From JACKIP01 sp963710165 (GTDB taxonomy: Bacteria; Pseudomonadota; Alphaproteobacteria; Micavibrionales; Micavibrionaceae), in contig CAVPYZ010000004.1 in assembly GCA_963710165.1 (NCBI GenBank), positions 744,001 through 808,000 on the forward strand: 64,000 nt of DNA, written 5' to 3'. The first letter of the stretch is position 1. The number at the start of each line of letters is the position of its first letter. Under the pieces are notes generated by a model, which saw only the letters and a list, made by a program, of their open reading frames with translations, did not search any database and had not been told where the DNA came from. A program made the translations under genes and the position numbers. Below are positions 8,416 to 15,270 of the stretch, in pieces.

Positions 8416-9075
8416 CTATTCTGCTGCCATTGGTTGTTTGATTTCATTGTATTTCTGCTCGATCAAAGCCTTTAAAGCTTCTTTCTGCTTCACGCCTAAT
8501 GCATTGATCTTGTCTTGATTGGTATTTTCCCATGAGACAAGCGCGGCGCTGTCTGTGAAGTTTTCAACGACTTCACCGCTGTCTTTCAGCCACTCCAAAC
8601 GCTCTTCATTAGTTTTAAAAACAGGCTCTATTTCAGGCTGTGCATTACTTGTCTTTGTCTCTGGCTGACTTGGCTTGGTATCAGGCTGACTTGCCGCATT
8701 ACCATCATCATCTTCTGGACATACGCCAACCATAGCCATTAATGAATAACGACGTGCGTATGTGATGGCACTTCCAAGCCCTTGCGGGTCATTCTTGGTC
8801 GGGTTTAAAACCGTATAGGATCGCAACCATTGACCGCTTGTATGCATGAGCGTTGTGGCAAGGTAGTTTTTACCATCGATCACGGTTGGTTGCTGTGCGA
8901 TAGACATATCATTTTTAATGACTAAATCGCGGCAGGCATCCCAAGCACTGCCAAGGTCGGCATACTTGGAATTAAAGAAGGGGTTCTTGCTGTCTTTAAT
9001 GGCGGGCTTTAAATCCGATTGCGCTTTATTCAAAGCCTTAGCAATTTCCTTTATGTCTTGTGATTGTAATTCCAT
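8416..9075 (-). CDS. ERF-family single-strand annealing protein
   Basis: 219 aa from ATG 9075 (MELQSQDIKEIAKALNKAQS). The block FFNSKYADLGSAWDACRDLV, then GQWLRSYTVLNP, then DPQGLGSAITYARRYSLMAM, then GVCPEDDDGNAAS is the signature of the ERF superfamily (P22 Erf-like), which anneals single strands during phage recombination and circularisation. The C-terminal half is a variable linker and tail. The partner SSB lies downstream in the same operon. Confidence 0.88.
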   Translation of the reverse strand: MELQSQDIKEIAKALNKAQSDLKPAIKDSKNPFFNSKYADLGSAWDACRDLVIKNDMSIAQQPTVIDGKNYLATTLMHTSGQWLRSYTVLNPTKNDPQGLGSAITYARRYSLMAMVGVCPEDDDGNAASQPDTKPSQPETKTSNAQPEIEPVFKTNEERLEWLKDSGEVVENFTDSAALVSWENTNQDKINALGVKQKEALKALIEQKYNEIKQPMAAE

Positions 9076-9077
9076 GA

Positions 9078-9371
9078 TTAAACTCTTTCTGTTGCTTTCC
9101 AAAAATCCCAAGAGGTTTTAAAATCCTCAAAGTTATTCTTGGCTTTTGGTGTAAAAAATGACCGAACGAAGCCAAAGGACTGTTTTCCTATTACTCCCTT
9201 TGGTTTAAGAAAACGCTCATATCCCTGTTTAAGATTTTGACGTGCGGTTTCCTCGTTCGGTCTAGGTAAAACTTCAACGTTCGACTGGTGAAGAATTATC
9301 GTTTCGTTCTTGAATGTGCGGCAGGTAATCTCACCGCTTTTAGAAAATGTAATGTTGTGTAGGTCGATCAT
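9078..9371 (-). CDS. Phage hypothetical protein (97 aa)
   Basis: Starts MIDLHNITFSKSGEITCRTF. The start overlaps the stop of the repeat-protein gene (ATGA) and it ends just before the ERF gene. There is a short beta-rich start and a basic, aromatic C-terminus (KTSWDFWKATERV). No family is recognised. Tight packing supports it as a real gene. Confidence 0.55.
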   Translation of the reverse strand: MIDLHNITFSKSGEITCRTFKNETIILHQSNVEVLPRPNEETARQNLKQGYERFLKPKGVIGKQSFGFVRSFFTPKAKNNFEDFKTSWDFWKATERV

Positions 9372-10507
9372 GCCGCCTCCTTAAAGAAAGCTTTAAATTC
9401 ACTTCCTGCATAAGCGTTTTCTGTCTCAGCAATGATTTCTTTCAAGGTGTACCTGGCTTTTAAAGCGCGACCCCTCATAAATTCGCTTGTTCCGTAACGA
9501 CAAGCGCCAGTTACCATACGGTAAACAAAAGACCATTCTTGAGGTGTTTTCTGGGTATCTAAAGTAAGGTTTTTAAACTCAGACAAGTCCCTATCAGATG
9601 ATTTGAAACGCAATTCCTCAATAGCTTCACGAATAGTCTCGCCATGCGCGTTATATTCTTTATTAGAAGCCACAAAGAAAGTATCACCGACAACCTTGCC
9701 GTCTTTGAACTCTGATTTCCGGCACTTTTTAAGACTAATATCGTCTTTCTTTTTCTCGCAAATAATTATACAGAATATTCCGTCAATAACTGAAAATACG
9801 TAATCGCCTATAGTGCCGTTGAAATATAGTTCCTCACAACTCAGACCATCAGGTAATGCCGTGATGCTTGTGCCTTCCAGATAGAGATACCCGCCAACAC
9901 TCAGACCATCAGGTAGTGCCGTGATGCTTGTGCCTCTCAGATCGAGAGACCCGCCAACACTCAGACCATCAGGTAATGCCGTGATGCTTGTGCCTTCCAG
10001 ATAGAGATACCCGCCAACACTCAGACCATCAGGTAGTGCCGTGATGCTTGTGCCTCTCAGATCGAGAGACCCGCCAACACTCAGACCATCAGGTAGTGCC
10101 GTGATGCTTGTGCCTCCCAGATCGAGATACCCGCCAACACTCAGACCATCAGGTAGTGCCGTGATGCTTGTGCCTCTCAGATCGAGAGACCCGCCAACAC
10201 TCAGACCATCAGGTAGTGCCGTGATGCTTGTGCCTCCCAGATCGAGAGACCCGCCAACACTCAGACCATCAGGTAGTGCCGTGATGCTTGTGCCTCCCAG
10301 ATCGAGAGACCCGCCAACACTCAGACCATCAGGTAATGCCGTGATGCTTGTGCCTTCCAGATCGAGAGACCCGCCAACACTCAGACCATCAGGTAGTGCC
10401 GTGATGCTTGTGCCTCTCAGATCGAGAGACCCGCCAACACTCAGCGCGCCATCTGCCGCAATCACGTATTCAATATTATTCTTATCTAAATATTCTTTAA
10501 GTTTCAT
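9368..10507 (-). CDS. Phage repeat protein with ten near-identical 20-residue (LRR-like) repeats
   Basis: 379 aa from ATG 10507 behind a strong AGGAGG. After a short head (MKLKEYLDKNNIEYVIAADG) come ten tandem 20-aa units of the form LSVGGSLDL-GTSITALPDG, predicted to stack as a beta-solenoid. The repeats end at CEELYFNGTIGDYVFSV. A C-terminal domain of about 150 aa follows (MVTGACRYGTSEFMRGRAL). The repeat DNA is almost identical between copies (see next entry). The family occurs in phages with unknown function. Interaction with another macromolecule is a guess. Confidence 0.75.
   Translation of the reverse strand: MKLKEYLDKNNIEYVIAADGALSVGGSLDLRGTSITALPDGLSVGGSLDLEGTSITALPDGLSVGGSLDLGGTSITALPDGLSVGGSLDLGGTSITALPDGLSVGGSLDLRGTSITALPDGLSVGGYLDLGGTSITALPDGLSVGGSLDLRGTSITALPDGLSVGGYLYLEGTSITALPDGLSVGGSLDLRGTSITALPDGLSVGGYLYLEGTSITALPDGLSCEELYFNGTIGDYVFSVIDGIFCIIICEKKKDDISLKKCRKSEFKDGKVVGDTFFVASNKEYNAHGETIREAIEELRFKSSDRDLSEFKNLTLDTQKTPQEWSFVYRMVTGACRYGTSEFMRGRALKARYTLKEIIAETENAYAGSEFKAFFKEAA
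9841..10440. repeat. Ten-copy 60-bp tandem repeat inside a phage gene
   Basis: Ten exact-length 60-bp units run in register from 9841 to 10440 and encode the 20-aa repeats. Copies differ at only a few fixed positions (for example TAGTGCC/TAATGCC and CTCTCAG/CTTCCAG/CTCCCAG). The 120-bp pair 9841-9960 is identical to 9961-10080, which points to a recent dimer duplication. Copy number is probably variable. Confidence 0.95.
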
Positions 10508-10869
10508 ACCAATCCTCCTATAACGTGGTAAATAATTCCTATTACTGCACACAACGAACTAGCGGCTGTGACTCCTGTGATGAAGTGTCCGCTTGTTGCA
10601 AAAGAAGTTGTTCCAGTAGCGTGTTGTTCCTCTCTATCGCCGTTAGAAGCCTGTCTTGCTTTGAGGCGTTCGTTAAATCTATGAATAGAGTTCTGTGTGA
10701 CATATCCTTGGCTTTCTGCTTGTAGTTGGAATGTTGTAAGTGATCTGGCTATCTGCCTTTTTGATTTCAGGCTTGATACAGAGTTAATGGCTTCATTAAG
10801 ACCGTGCTCAGTTGCATTAATACATGCTTGCGTGAACAGGTCGTTTTCCATGTCGGGGAGGGTTCTCAT
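10504..10869 (-). CDS. Phage hypothetical protein with C-terminal membrane segment
   Basis: 121 aa, start overlapping the preceding stop (ATGA) and stop overlapping the repeat-protein start. The N-terminal two thirds are helical and polar (MRTLPDMENDLFTQACINAT). A single hydrophobic stretch near the end (FITGVTAASSLCAVIGIIYH) suggests a tail-anchored membrane protein. No family is recognised. It is an early-operon gene, so interference with the host envelope is possible but unproven. Confidence 0.55.
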   Translation of the reverse strand: MRTLPDMENDLFTQACINATEHGLNEAINSVSSLKSKRQIARSLTTFQLQAESQGYVTQNSIHRFNERLKARQASNGDREEQHATGTTSFATSGHFITGVTAASSLCAVIGIIYHVIGGLV

Positions 10870-11183
10870 GATTTGCCCTCCGCTTTTGCTATGGCTTTTT
10901 CTATCAATTTAATATCGTTTGAAAGTCTTATATTATCTGGCTCACGTTTTTGCCGAAGCCTTAAGCCAAATAATGATTCTTTTAAAGCCTCATACATATC
11001 AGGCGCGGCGGCTATTAGGTGGGCGGTGGCTATAATCTCCGCTTCACTCGTTTTGTGATTCCCACAATTAGCTATAAGCATATTTCCATTCGCTTCTTTT
11101 GAACCATAAACCAAATGATTAGATTGCTTACTGACTTCTGGCGAATAATGCCAAGGCGCGGGCGTGTGTTTAATATCAGTCAT
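10866..11183 (-). CDS. Phage hypothetical protein (HTPAPW family)
   Basis: 105 aa. The opening HTPAPWHYSPEVSKQSNHLV and the block EAEIIATAHLIAAAPDMYEA form a very common family in temperate phages, always small, early and of unknown function. It starts at an ATG overlapping the upstream TAA (TAATG) and is coupled to the next gene by ATGA. Confidence 0.65.
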   Translation of the reverse strand: MTDIKHTPAPWHYSPEVSKQSNHLVYGSKEANGNMLIANCGNHKTSEAEIIATAHLIAAAPDMYEALKESLFGLRLRQKREPDNIRLSNDIKLIEKAIAKAEGKS

Positions 11184-11530
11184 TATCTCACCCCCATATT
11201 TGCGCGTGAAATGCCTTGTGACATTCCTTCTCTGTAATAGGCGTGTTGACCAGCTTCATCAGCCATGGCGCGGTCTATTAATTCTTCCGCTTCCATTTCA
11301 TCAGCCCACTGAAACACCTCATACGCTTTTAAGTCCGCTTCTGCTTCAAGAGTCTCCAGTTCACAATCACGTGAATGTTTTTCGTTGAAGGGAAGGTCTG
11401 GGCTTATAGTGCGACGTTGTTGCTGATATTCATAAGAAAGATCGTTCAGCTCGTCGGATATATCATACAAGGCTTGTGAGAGATTTTCGTTTTGGGCTTT
11501 TTCGTAAAGTTCTTCGATTGTGTGTTTCAT
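11183..11530 (-). CDS. First gene of leftward early operon, unknown acidic protein
   Basis: 115 aa from ATG 11530 (MKHTIEELYEKAQNENLSQA), 30-60 bp downstream of the leftward promoter. A longer in-frame start upstream would run through the promoter and operators and is rejected. The protein is acidic and helical (LETLEAEADLKAYEVFQWAD) with no known domain. As the first gene under repressor control it could be an N-like or host-takeover protein, but nothing in the sequence shows this. Confidence 0.55.
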   Translation of the reverse strand: MKHTIEELYEKAQNENLSQALYDISDELNDLSYEYQQQRRTISPDLPFNEKHSRDCELETLEAEADLKAYEVFQWADEMEAEELIDRAMADEAGQHAYYREGMSQGISRANMGVR

Positions 11531-11558
11531 GTTTGACCTTTCGTTAGTGACAAGATCA

Positions 11559-11586
11559 ATATTACCATTAGTAATGTTTAAGTCAA
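11559..11586 (-). promoter_or_regulatory. Leftward early promoter (PL-like)
   Basis: On the minus strand TTGACT (11586-11581) and TAATAT (11564-11559) are 16 bp apart, reading into the operon that starts at 11530. The spacer and -10 are covered by the operator at 11561-11575. This is the same arrangement as the rightward promoter, so both early promoters are probably shut by the same repressor. Confidence 0.65.
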
Positions 11587-11609
11587 CAAAAAAGTTTACC
11601 AATAGTAAT
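11561..11609. promoter_or_regulatory. OL-like operators (two 15-bp sites)
   Basis: ATTACCATTAGTAAT at 11561-11575 and TTTACCAATAGTAAT at 11595-11609 are near-palindromic and match the three sites beside the repressor gene. One covers the leftward promoter core and the other lies just upstream of it, as in lambdoid OL. Confidence 0.7.
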
Positions 11610-11656
11610 ATTTTTTTATTTACGCTTTCTGAATTGTGTGTGAGTATAAGAATCAG

Positions 11657-11686
11657 AAAAGCCCGCGAGGTTAATCGCAGGCTTTT
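11657..11686. terminator. Intrinsic terminator, likely bidirectional
   Basis: AAAAGCC/GGCTTTT flanks an inner GCG/CGC stem with a loop of about 8 nt, and there are T runs on both strands. It lies between the leftward promoter and the structured intergenic region. On the plus strand it would stop readthrough coming from the leftward operon side. On the minus strand it would stop transcripts coming from the lipoprotein/repressor side. Confidence 0.6.
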
Positions 11687-11689
11687 AAA

Positions 11690-12030
11690 TTGTAGACGTT
11701 TGAAATGCTCTAAGGAAGGTTTGCACCTGAACAGCCGAGCATCTCTAAGACTTACAGCTTTCCTCCTAGAGGTTAGCAACCGTAGTAACTGACATTACCG
11801 CGGCAGAAGCATGGTCAAGGTCGGCGGCACCCCCTTATTACGCCCATTTAGTCTTTGCCTCACTTTAGAAGTGTCCGTGTATAGCCATTTTGGCTGTTCA
11901 CCCTGAATGTGTCAGCATCCAAGACCTTTGAAAGGGCTATCTATGAAAGCTTTTATGCAAATCATCCTAGTTCCTTTCTATGAAAGAGTTTTACACGGAC
12001 ATTCTAGGGTGATTCTTTTGAGGGAGTCAA
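11690..12030. other. Gene-free structured intergenic region in the immunity region
   Basis: About 340 bp without a convincing ORF. TGTCCGTGTA (11872-11881) and TACACGGACA (11992-12001) are a perfect 10-bp inverted repeat. CACCCTGAATGT (11899-11910) can pair with ACATTCTAGGGTG (11999-12011), a crossing and therefore alternative pairing. AGCC/GGCT near 11884-11894 forms a small hairpin, and CTATGAAAG occurs twice (near 11941 and 11978). It could be a small regulatory RNA or a DNA structure. The strand and function are unknown. Confidence 0.4.
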
Positions 12031-12035
12031 AGCTA

Positions 12036-12332
12036 CTATCTGCATTGCACCATTAAATGTTGTGATTGTACGTTAGCTAATACACTCCCAGTCGCCACAT
12101 AGCCTTTATGTCCTGATTGCTGATCTATAACGTCATAACCAGACGGGCATAATTCCCCCGCTGATTTATAACAATCATCCCAATCGCGCATATAGCCGCT
12201 ACACTTTAGTGCATAAGATTGTTTACCATCCGGCCCTGTGAAGTTTGACACGCCCGTCGCACAACCGCCTAATATTAGACAAAGCTTAATTAAGCATAAT
12301 GTGGAAAATGTTCTTGATCTGTTCTTATTCAT
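12036..12332 (-). CDS. Prophage lipoprotein downstream of repressor
   Basis: 98 aa from ATG 12332 (MNKNRSRTFSTLCLIKLCLI). A basic start, hydrophobic core and LGGC lipobox predict a lipoprotein, with the mature protein beginning CATGVSNFTGPDGKQSYALK and containing further cysteines (CSGYMRDWDDCYKSAGELCP) that may form disulfides. It lies directly downstream of and in the same direction as the repressor, so it is probably expressed in the lysogen. That makes superinfection exclusion or lysogenic conversion plausible. Confidence 0.65.
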   Translation of the reverse strand: MNKNRSRTFSTLCLIKLCLILGGCATGVSNFTGPDGKQSYALKCSGYMRDWDDCYKSAGELCPSGYDVIDQQSGHKGYVATGSVLANVQSQHLMVQCR

Positions 12333-12421
12333 TTGTTTAAATCGTCCTATATAAATAATTGTGTGGAAGGGAATTATCATGAAGCTTTTGTGGCTAAGGG
12401 CACTTTGTTATCTATTTTCTA

Positions 12422-12739
12422 TTAGGATTTATTTTCTTCGGCTTCAATCTGGCTTAGAACGTTTGCTTGTTTCTTCATAAGGTCTAATATTTTCAAGTCA
12501 GTTTTTGATACCTGCGCTCCACCCATTAGTTCCGATGGATGTATTTTAAAAGCTTTTGCGGCTTCATATATCCACTTTGTTTTCCATGAACGCTGCGCAG
12601 TTTCGAGGTGTGTTATCATGCCAGTGCTACAACCCATCATCTCGGCAGCCTTTTCTTGAGTTACGCCACGTTCAAGACGTAGTGCTTTAAAGTTATCCGC
12701 AATCAATTCATCTAGTGGAACAATTTCTCTTTTACCCAT
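12422..12739 (-). CDS. CI-like XRE-family repressor
   Basis: 105 aa. A single HTH_XRE domain at about residues 12-70: LRLERGVTQEKAAEMMGCST, then GMITHLETAQRSW. There is no C-terminal S24 peptidase domain, so it lacks the usual RecA-dependent self-cleavage module and must be inactivated differently. It is divergent to the Cro-like gene with three operators between them, and faces the lipoprotein gene downstream. Confidence 0.8.
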   Translation of the reverse strand: MGKREIVPLDELIADNFKALRLERGVTQEKAAEMMGCSTGMITHLETAQRSWKTKWIYEAAKAFKIHPSELMGGAQVSKTDLKILDLMKKQANVLSQIEAEENKS

Positions 12740-12753
12740 AAAGGATTCCTACT

Positions 12754-12824
12754 CTTACCATTGGTTATTATCCATAGACCAATAGTAATAATTTATGTTG
12801 ACTATAAATATTACCATTGGTAAA
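12754..12824. promoter_or_regulatory. OR-like operators (three 15-bp sites)
   Basis: CTTACCATTGGTTAT (12754-12768), TAGACCAATAGTAAT (12775-12789) and ATTACCATTGGTAAA (12810-12824) share the consensus ATTACCAWTRGTAAT with the two sites near 11.6 kb. The centre spacing is about 21 and 35 bp. The rightmost site overlaps the rightward promoter and the leftmost is next to the repressor start. Confidence 0.7.
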
Positions 12825-12826
12825 TA
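12798..12826 (+). promoter_or_regulatory. Rightward early promoter (PR-like)
   Basis: TTGACT at 12798-12803 and TAAATA at 12821-12826 are separated by 17 bp, with an operator covering the spacer. The expected transcription start falls on or next to the ATG at 12833, so the Cro-like mRNA would be leaderless. No Shine-Dalgarno sequence is visible, which agrees. Confidence 0.65.
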
Positions 12827-12832
12827 TTAAGT

Positions 12833-13045
12833 ATGAATAAAAACTCAATATGGGAGCGTATCCGAAAAGCTTGCGATCAAGCCGGAATATCAAGTGGGTA
12901 CTTCAACAAAATGAAATCAACCAATTACGTTCCCAAAACAGCAGCATGGGATATGCATTGTGCCGCAATTAAAGCGGGCGAGCCAATTCCTACAAAGGTC
13001 TTAGAGCCTTTGACTAATAAAAACCCTGCGCCAACAGGGGAATAA
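12833..13045 (+). CDS. Cro-like regulator
   Basis: 70 aa. IWERIRKACDQAGISSGYFN, then KMKSTNYVPKTAAWDMHCAA resembles small phage Cro/CII-type DNA-binding proteins with a helix-turn-helix at about residues 5-40. It is divergent from the repressor across the operator array and is the first gene of the rightward operon. The C-terminal tail is short and polar. Identity as Cro rests mainly on position. Confidence 0.6.
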   Translation: MNKNSIWERIRKACDQAGISSGYFNKMKSTNYVPKTAAWDMHCAAIKAGEPIPTKVLEPLTNKNPAPTGE

Positions 13046-13196
13046 AAATGGCAACTCTGAAACGCGGCTTCCAACAGCCAACATTCCAGAGCACCTAAAC
13101 AAACAGAAATATGTATATCTGAATGATTCGCATTTTCCAGTTATACACATTTCATAACATTGTCAACAGATAACCATAATATTAAAAGGATAAATT

Positions 13197-13310
13197 ATGA
13201 ATGAAGATCAAATCCAAGAATTAAAATATCAACTTTTACAGGTCTGCAACGGCGATGTTGTGCAAGCGCAATGTGCTTATGACTGGATATATGCAACTAA
13301 ACATCAATAG
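13197..13310 (+). CDS. Small phage protein (37 aa)
   Basis: ATG 13197 follows AAAAGGATAAATT, a good ribosome binding site. The product MNEDQIQELKYQLLQVCNGD is acidic and helical with two cysteines. No family is recognised. The upstream 150 bp holds only a 16-codon frame (from 13048) and AT-rich DNA. Confidence 0.45.
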   Translation: MNEDQIQELKYQLLQVCNGDVVQAQCAYDWIYATKHQ

Positions 13311-13467
13311 GTCTCACACCTTTCACCGCTTTGATGCAATCCACATAAGTATTCAATAATTCTTTTTTATCAGTAATCGGGTTATCTCCTCTATGCTCTA
13401 TCGTTTTCAACAAAATATATGCGATTTCTTCAGGTGTTCCTGTTTGAACATTGGGTGGTTGTATCAT
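13297..13467 (-). CDS. Small phage protein on opposite strand (56 aa)
   Basis: From ATG 13467 (MIQPPNVQTGTPEEIAYILL), with AAAGGA seven bases upstream, ending at 13297. It overlaps the end of the 37-aa gene tail to tail by about 14 bp. It is helical with no recognised domain. It opposes the rightward operon, so it may be an antisense-acting or lysogenic gene, or spurious. Confidence 0.4.
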   Translation of the reverse strand: MIQPPNVQTGTPEEIAYILLKTIEHRGDNPITDKKELLNTYVDCIKAVKGVRPIDV

Positions 13468-13523
13468 TTGAGTTCCTTTCATTTTAAGAAATTTAATCTA
13501 TCCAGATTCGGCGGGGTGAGTCC

Positions 13524-13886
13524 ATGACCTCCAGTTTAAAAACATACTTAATCATTCCTGTACCGGCCCCGCGCATGACGCAATCTGATAGATGGAACAA
13601 TCGCGCTTGTGTTGTGAGGTATTTCGATTTTAGAGACCGTGTGAAGGAATTAAATATTTCAGTCGTCAACGGCGATAAGGTCACATTCTATCTGCCTATA
13701 CCTAAATCATGGTCAAAGAAAAAACAGGCGCAGCATGATGGTATGCCGCACAGGCAAACGCCAGATATTGATAATTTACTTAAAGCATTACTGGATTCAA
13801 TTTACGAGAATGACTCGCATATTTACAGCGTATGGCCTGAAAAAAGATGGTCACATTCCCCGCGTATAGAAGTGGAGGCGATATGA
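13524..13886 (+). CDS. RusA-like Holliday junction resolvase
   Basis: 120 aa. The segment QTPDIDNLLKALLDSI, then YENDSHIYSVWPEKRW carries the conserved acidic residues (D-x-D-N, then ND) of the RusA fold, with the N-terminal IPVPAPRMTQSDRW basic strand. RusA dimers resolve Holliday junctions and are typical of lambdoid replication regions. The stop overlaps the next start (ATGA). Confidence 0.85.
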   Translation: MTSSLKTYLIIPVPAPRMTQSDRWNNRACVVRYFDFRDRVKELNISVVNGDKVTFYLPIPKSWSKKKQAQHDGMPHRQTPDIDNLLKALLDSIYENDSHIYSVWPEKRWSHSPRIEVEAI

Positions 13887-14086
13887 CCCATAAACAGGCA
13901 GAACTATTAAAATTTATCAAAACATACATACAGCAACATGGTGGTGTTCCTCCGAGTTATAGAGAGATGGCAAGCGCGATAAATCTTCAAAGCGTATCAG
14001 GCATATCAAGAATGATTGACGGCCTTATCGAGCGAGGAAAGCTGAGAAAGCTAACGGCACGTGCCAGATCATTGGAGGTGTTGTAA
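13883..14086 (+). CDS. LexA-type winged-helix DNA-binding domain protein
   Basis: 67 aa from ATG 13883. KQAELLKFIKTYIQQHGGVP, then PSYREMASAINLQSVSGISR, then GLIERGKLRKL is a LexA N-terminal-like winged helix without the protease half. A longer frame from 13847 would overlap RusA more deeply. It may act as a regulator in the replication operon. Coupled to neighbours by ATGA and TAATG. Confidence 0.75.
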   Translation: MTHKQAELLKFIKTYIQQHGGVPPSYREMASAINLQSVSGISRMIDGLIERGKLRKLTARARSLEVL

Positions 14087-14526
14087 TGGCGTGTAGATGG
14101 ACACCTGATGAGTTAGACACTCTCCGCGAGATGTGGGGGCAGAAGATAGACGAGGAAGTCATAGCCAAGAAACTGGGGCGCTCAATAGGCGGCTTGGTCA
14201 ACAAGGCTAAGGAAATCGGCTTACCCCTTCGCAAAGATTTGCGTGCCAGAAGAAAGAAAAGTGCGGTCAACTACGCCACCCTGCCGCCTCATAAAAACAT
14301 GCATATAGCGGTGCTACCTAATCAGGGATATTGCCGTGAGATTGTAAGTGACCTTATGTGTTGCGGCGCTAAATGTATGACCTCCCATGAAGGAAAAGTT
14401 ATTCAATATTGCGAGGAACACGCCCTCAAGAACTTTACACCGAAGTCATTCAGAAGAATTAAGTCCGGCGCAGAATACAACGATTATGTATCTGACGCGG
14501 TCTGGAAAAGATTGAGGGGTGAGTGA
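14086..14526 (+). CDS. GcrA-like cell-cycle regulator homologue
   Basis: 146 aa. The N-terminus WTPDELDTLREMWGQKIDEE, then KLGRSIGGLVNKAKEIGLPL matches the GcrA/SANT-like helix-turn-helix opening, and the C-terminus CREIVSDLMCCGAKC, then YCEEHALKNFTP resembles the GcrA cysteine/histidine motif that ends in a YCxxH. GcrA controls cell-cycle genes with CcrM methylation in Alphaproteobacteria. A phage copy could redirect host transcription. The similarity is at motif level only. Confidence 0.6.
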   Translation: MACRWTPDELDTLREMWGQKIDEEVIAKKLGRSIGGLVNKAKEIGLPLRKDLRARRKKSAVNYATLPPHKNMHIAVLPNQGYCREIVSDLMCCGAKCMTSHEGKVIQYCEEHALKNFTPKSFRRIKSGAEYNDYVSDAVWKRLRGE

Positions 14527-14603
14527 TGGAACATATTAGAGATATTGTTGCGCGCTTAGTTGATCGGCAGAAGATTTTACAGGGGGATAGTGATGGCGAA
14601 TAA
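14526..14603 (+). CDS. Small coupled ORF (25 aa)
   Basis: ATG 14526 overlaps the preceding TGA (TGATG) and the frame reads MEHIRDIVARLVDRQKILQG to TAA 14601-14603, overlapping the replication gene start. It may only serve translational coupling. No domain. Confidence 0.35.
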   Translation: MEHIRDIVARLVDRQKILQGDSDGE

Positions 14604-15270
14604 CTGGCTTGACTGGGCATTTGAGCATGACCTCCCTGCGGGCGCTAAGTTTGTTCTTGTTGCGTTGGCAAACCGTGCAAACAAGAAAACAGGGGAGTGC
14701 TGGCCCTCACAAAAAGACATATCAAAAGACACGGGGCAATCTGAAAGAACAGTTGTCAGAAATATTCAAGTTTTGGTTAATATGAAAATAATAGAGGTGT
14801 TTGAGAGGCGAAACAATGCAGGTTTCAAGTCCTCAAATTTATATGTCCTAAGTGACAAAATGTCACATGAGAGTAACAAACCTCAAGTGTCAAAATGTCA
14901 CATGAAAAGCCAAAACCTAAGTGACAAATGCGACAAACCTCAAGTGTCAAAATGTCACTTACATATAGATAATAAATTATCTATAGAACCCAAAACAGAA
15001 CCCAAAGAGAAAAATAAACAAGATTTAATTGAGAGTCTAATCGACGAGTTCAAAGAACATAGGAAAGAAATAAAATTTCCTCTTAAACCTATGGCAGAGA
15101 AAAAAACCAGAAATCAGCTAATTGAATATATGGAAAAAGGGCATGATCCAATCAAGATTATAAACAAATCAATTCAACACGGTTGGCGCGGGATATTTGA
15201 ACCAAGTGACAAACCTGAAAAGAAATCGAAAACTATCAATGCAGATGAAATTATGGAGTTAATGGAATGA
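14593..15270 (+). CDS. O-like phage replication initiator
   Basis: 225 aa from ATG 14593 behind CAGGGGGAT. N-terminal winged helix: PAGAKFVLVALANRANKKTG, then CWPSQKDISKDTGQSERTVV. The middle is low-complexity with repeated VSKCH/LSDK words that coincide with DNA iterons. The C-terminus is helical and probably contacts the helicase. The organisation (HTH, central repeats, C-terminal domain, helicase gene next) mirrors lambda O followed by P or DnaB-like genes. It overlaps the helicase start by 4 bp. Confidence 0.8.
   Translation: MANNWLDWAFEHDLPAGAKFVLVALANRANKKTGECWPSQKDISKDTGQSERTVVRNIQVLVNMKIIEVFERRNNAGFKSSNLYVLSDKMSHESNKPQVSKCHMKSQNLSDKCDKPQVSKCHLHIDNKLSIEPKTEPKEKNKQDLIESLIDEFKEHRKEIKFPLKPMAEKKTRNQLIEYMEKGHDPIKIINKSIQHGWRGIFEPSDKPEKKSKTINADEIMELME
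14847..14985. promoter_or_regulatory. Candidate phage replication origin (iterons in the O-like gene)
   Basis: Four related repeats occur at 14847, 14881, 14916 and 14938, with core AAGTG(A/T)CAAAATGTCAC. Copies 1, 2 and 4 are strong and copy 3 is diverged. They are followed by an AT-rich tract with a 10-bp-arm inverted repeat at 14964-14985 (TATAGATAAT/ATTATCTATA). Iterons plus an AT-rich segment inside the initiator gene is the lambda ori design. Confidence 0.6.

Noticed and set aside
9841..10440. CRISPR-like array
   Set aside because: Units are contiguous 60-bp coding repeats without spacers, inside a real gene.
10041..10523. Long antisense ORF across the 60-bp repeats
   Set aside because: Its repeat content is the mirror of the real repeat gene; there is no ribosome binding site and no independent domain.
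11520..11792. Plus-strand ORF across the leftward promoter
   Set aside because: It runs through operators, promoter and terminator and has no coding character.
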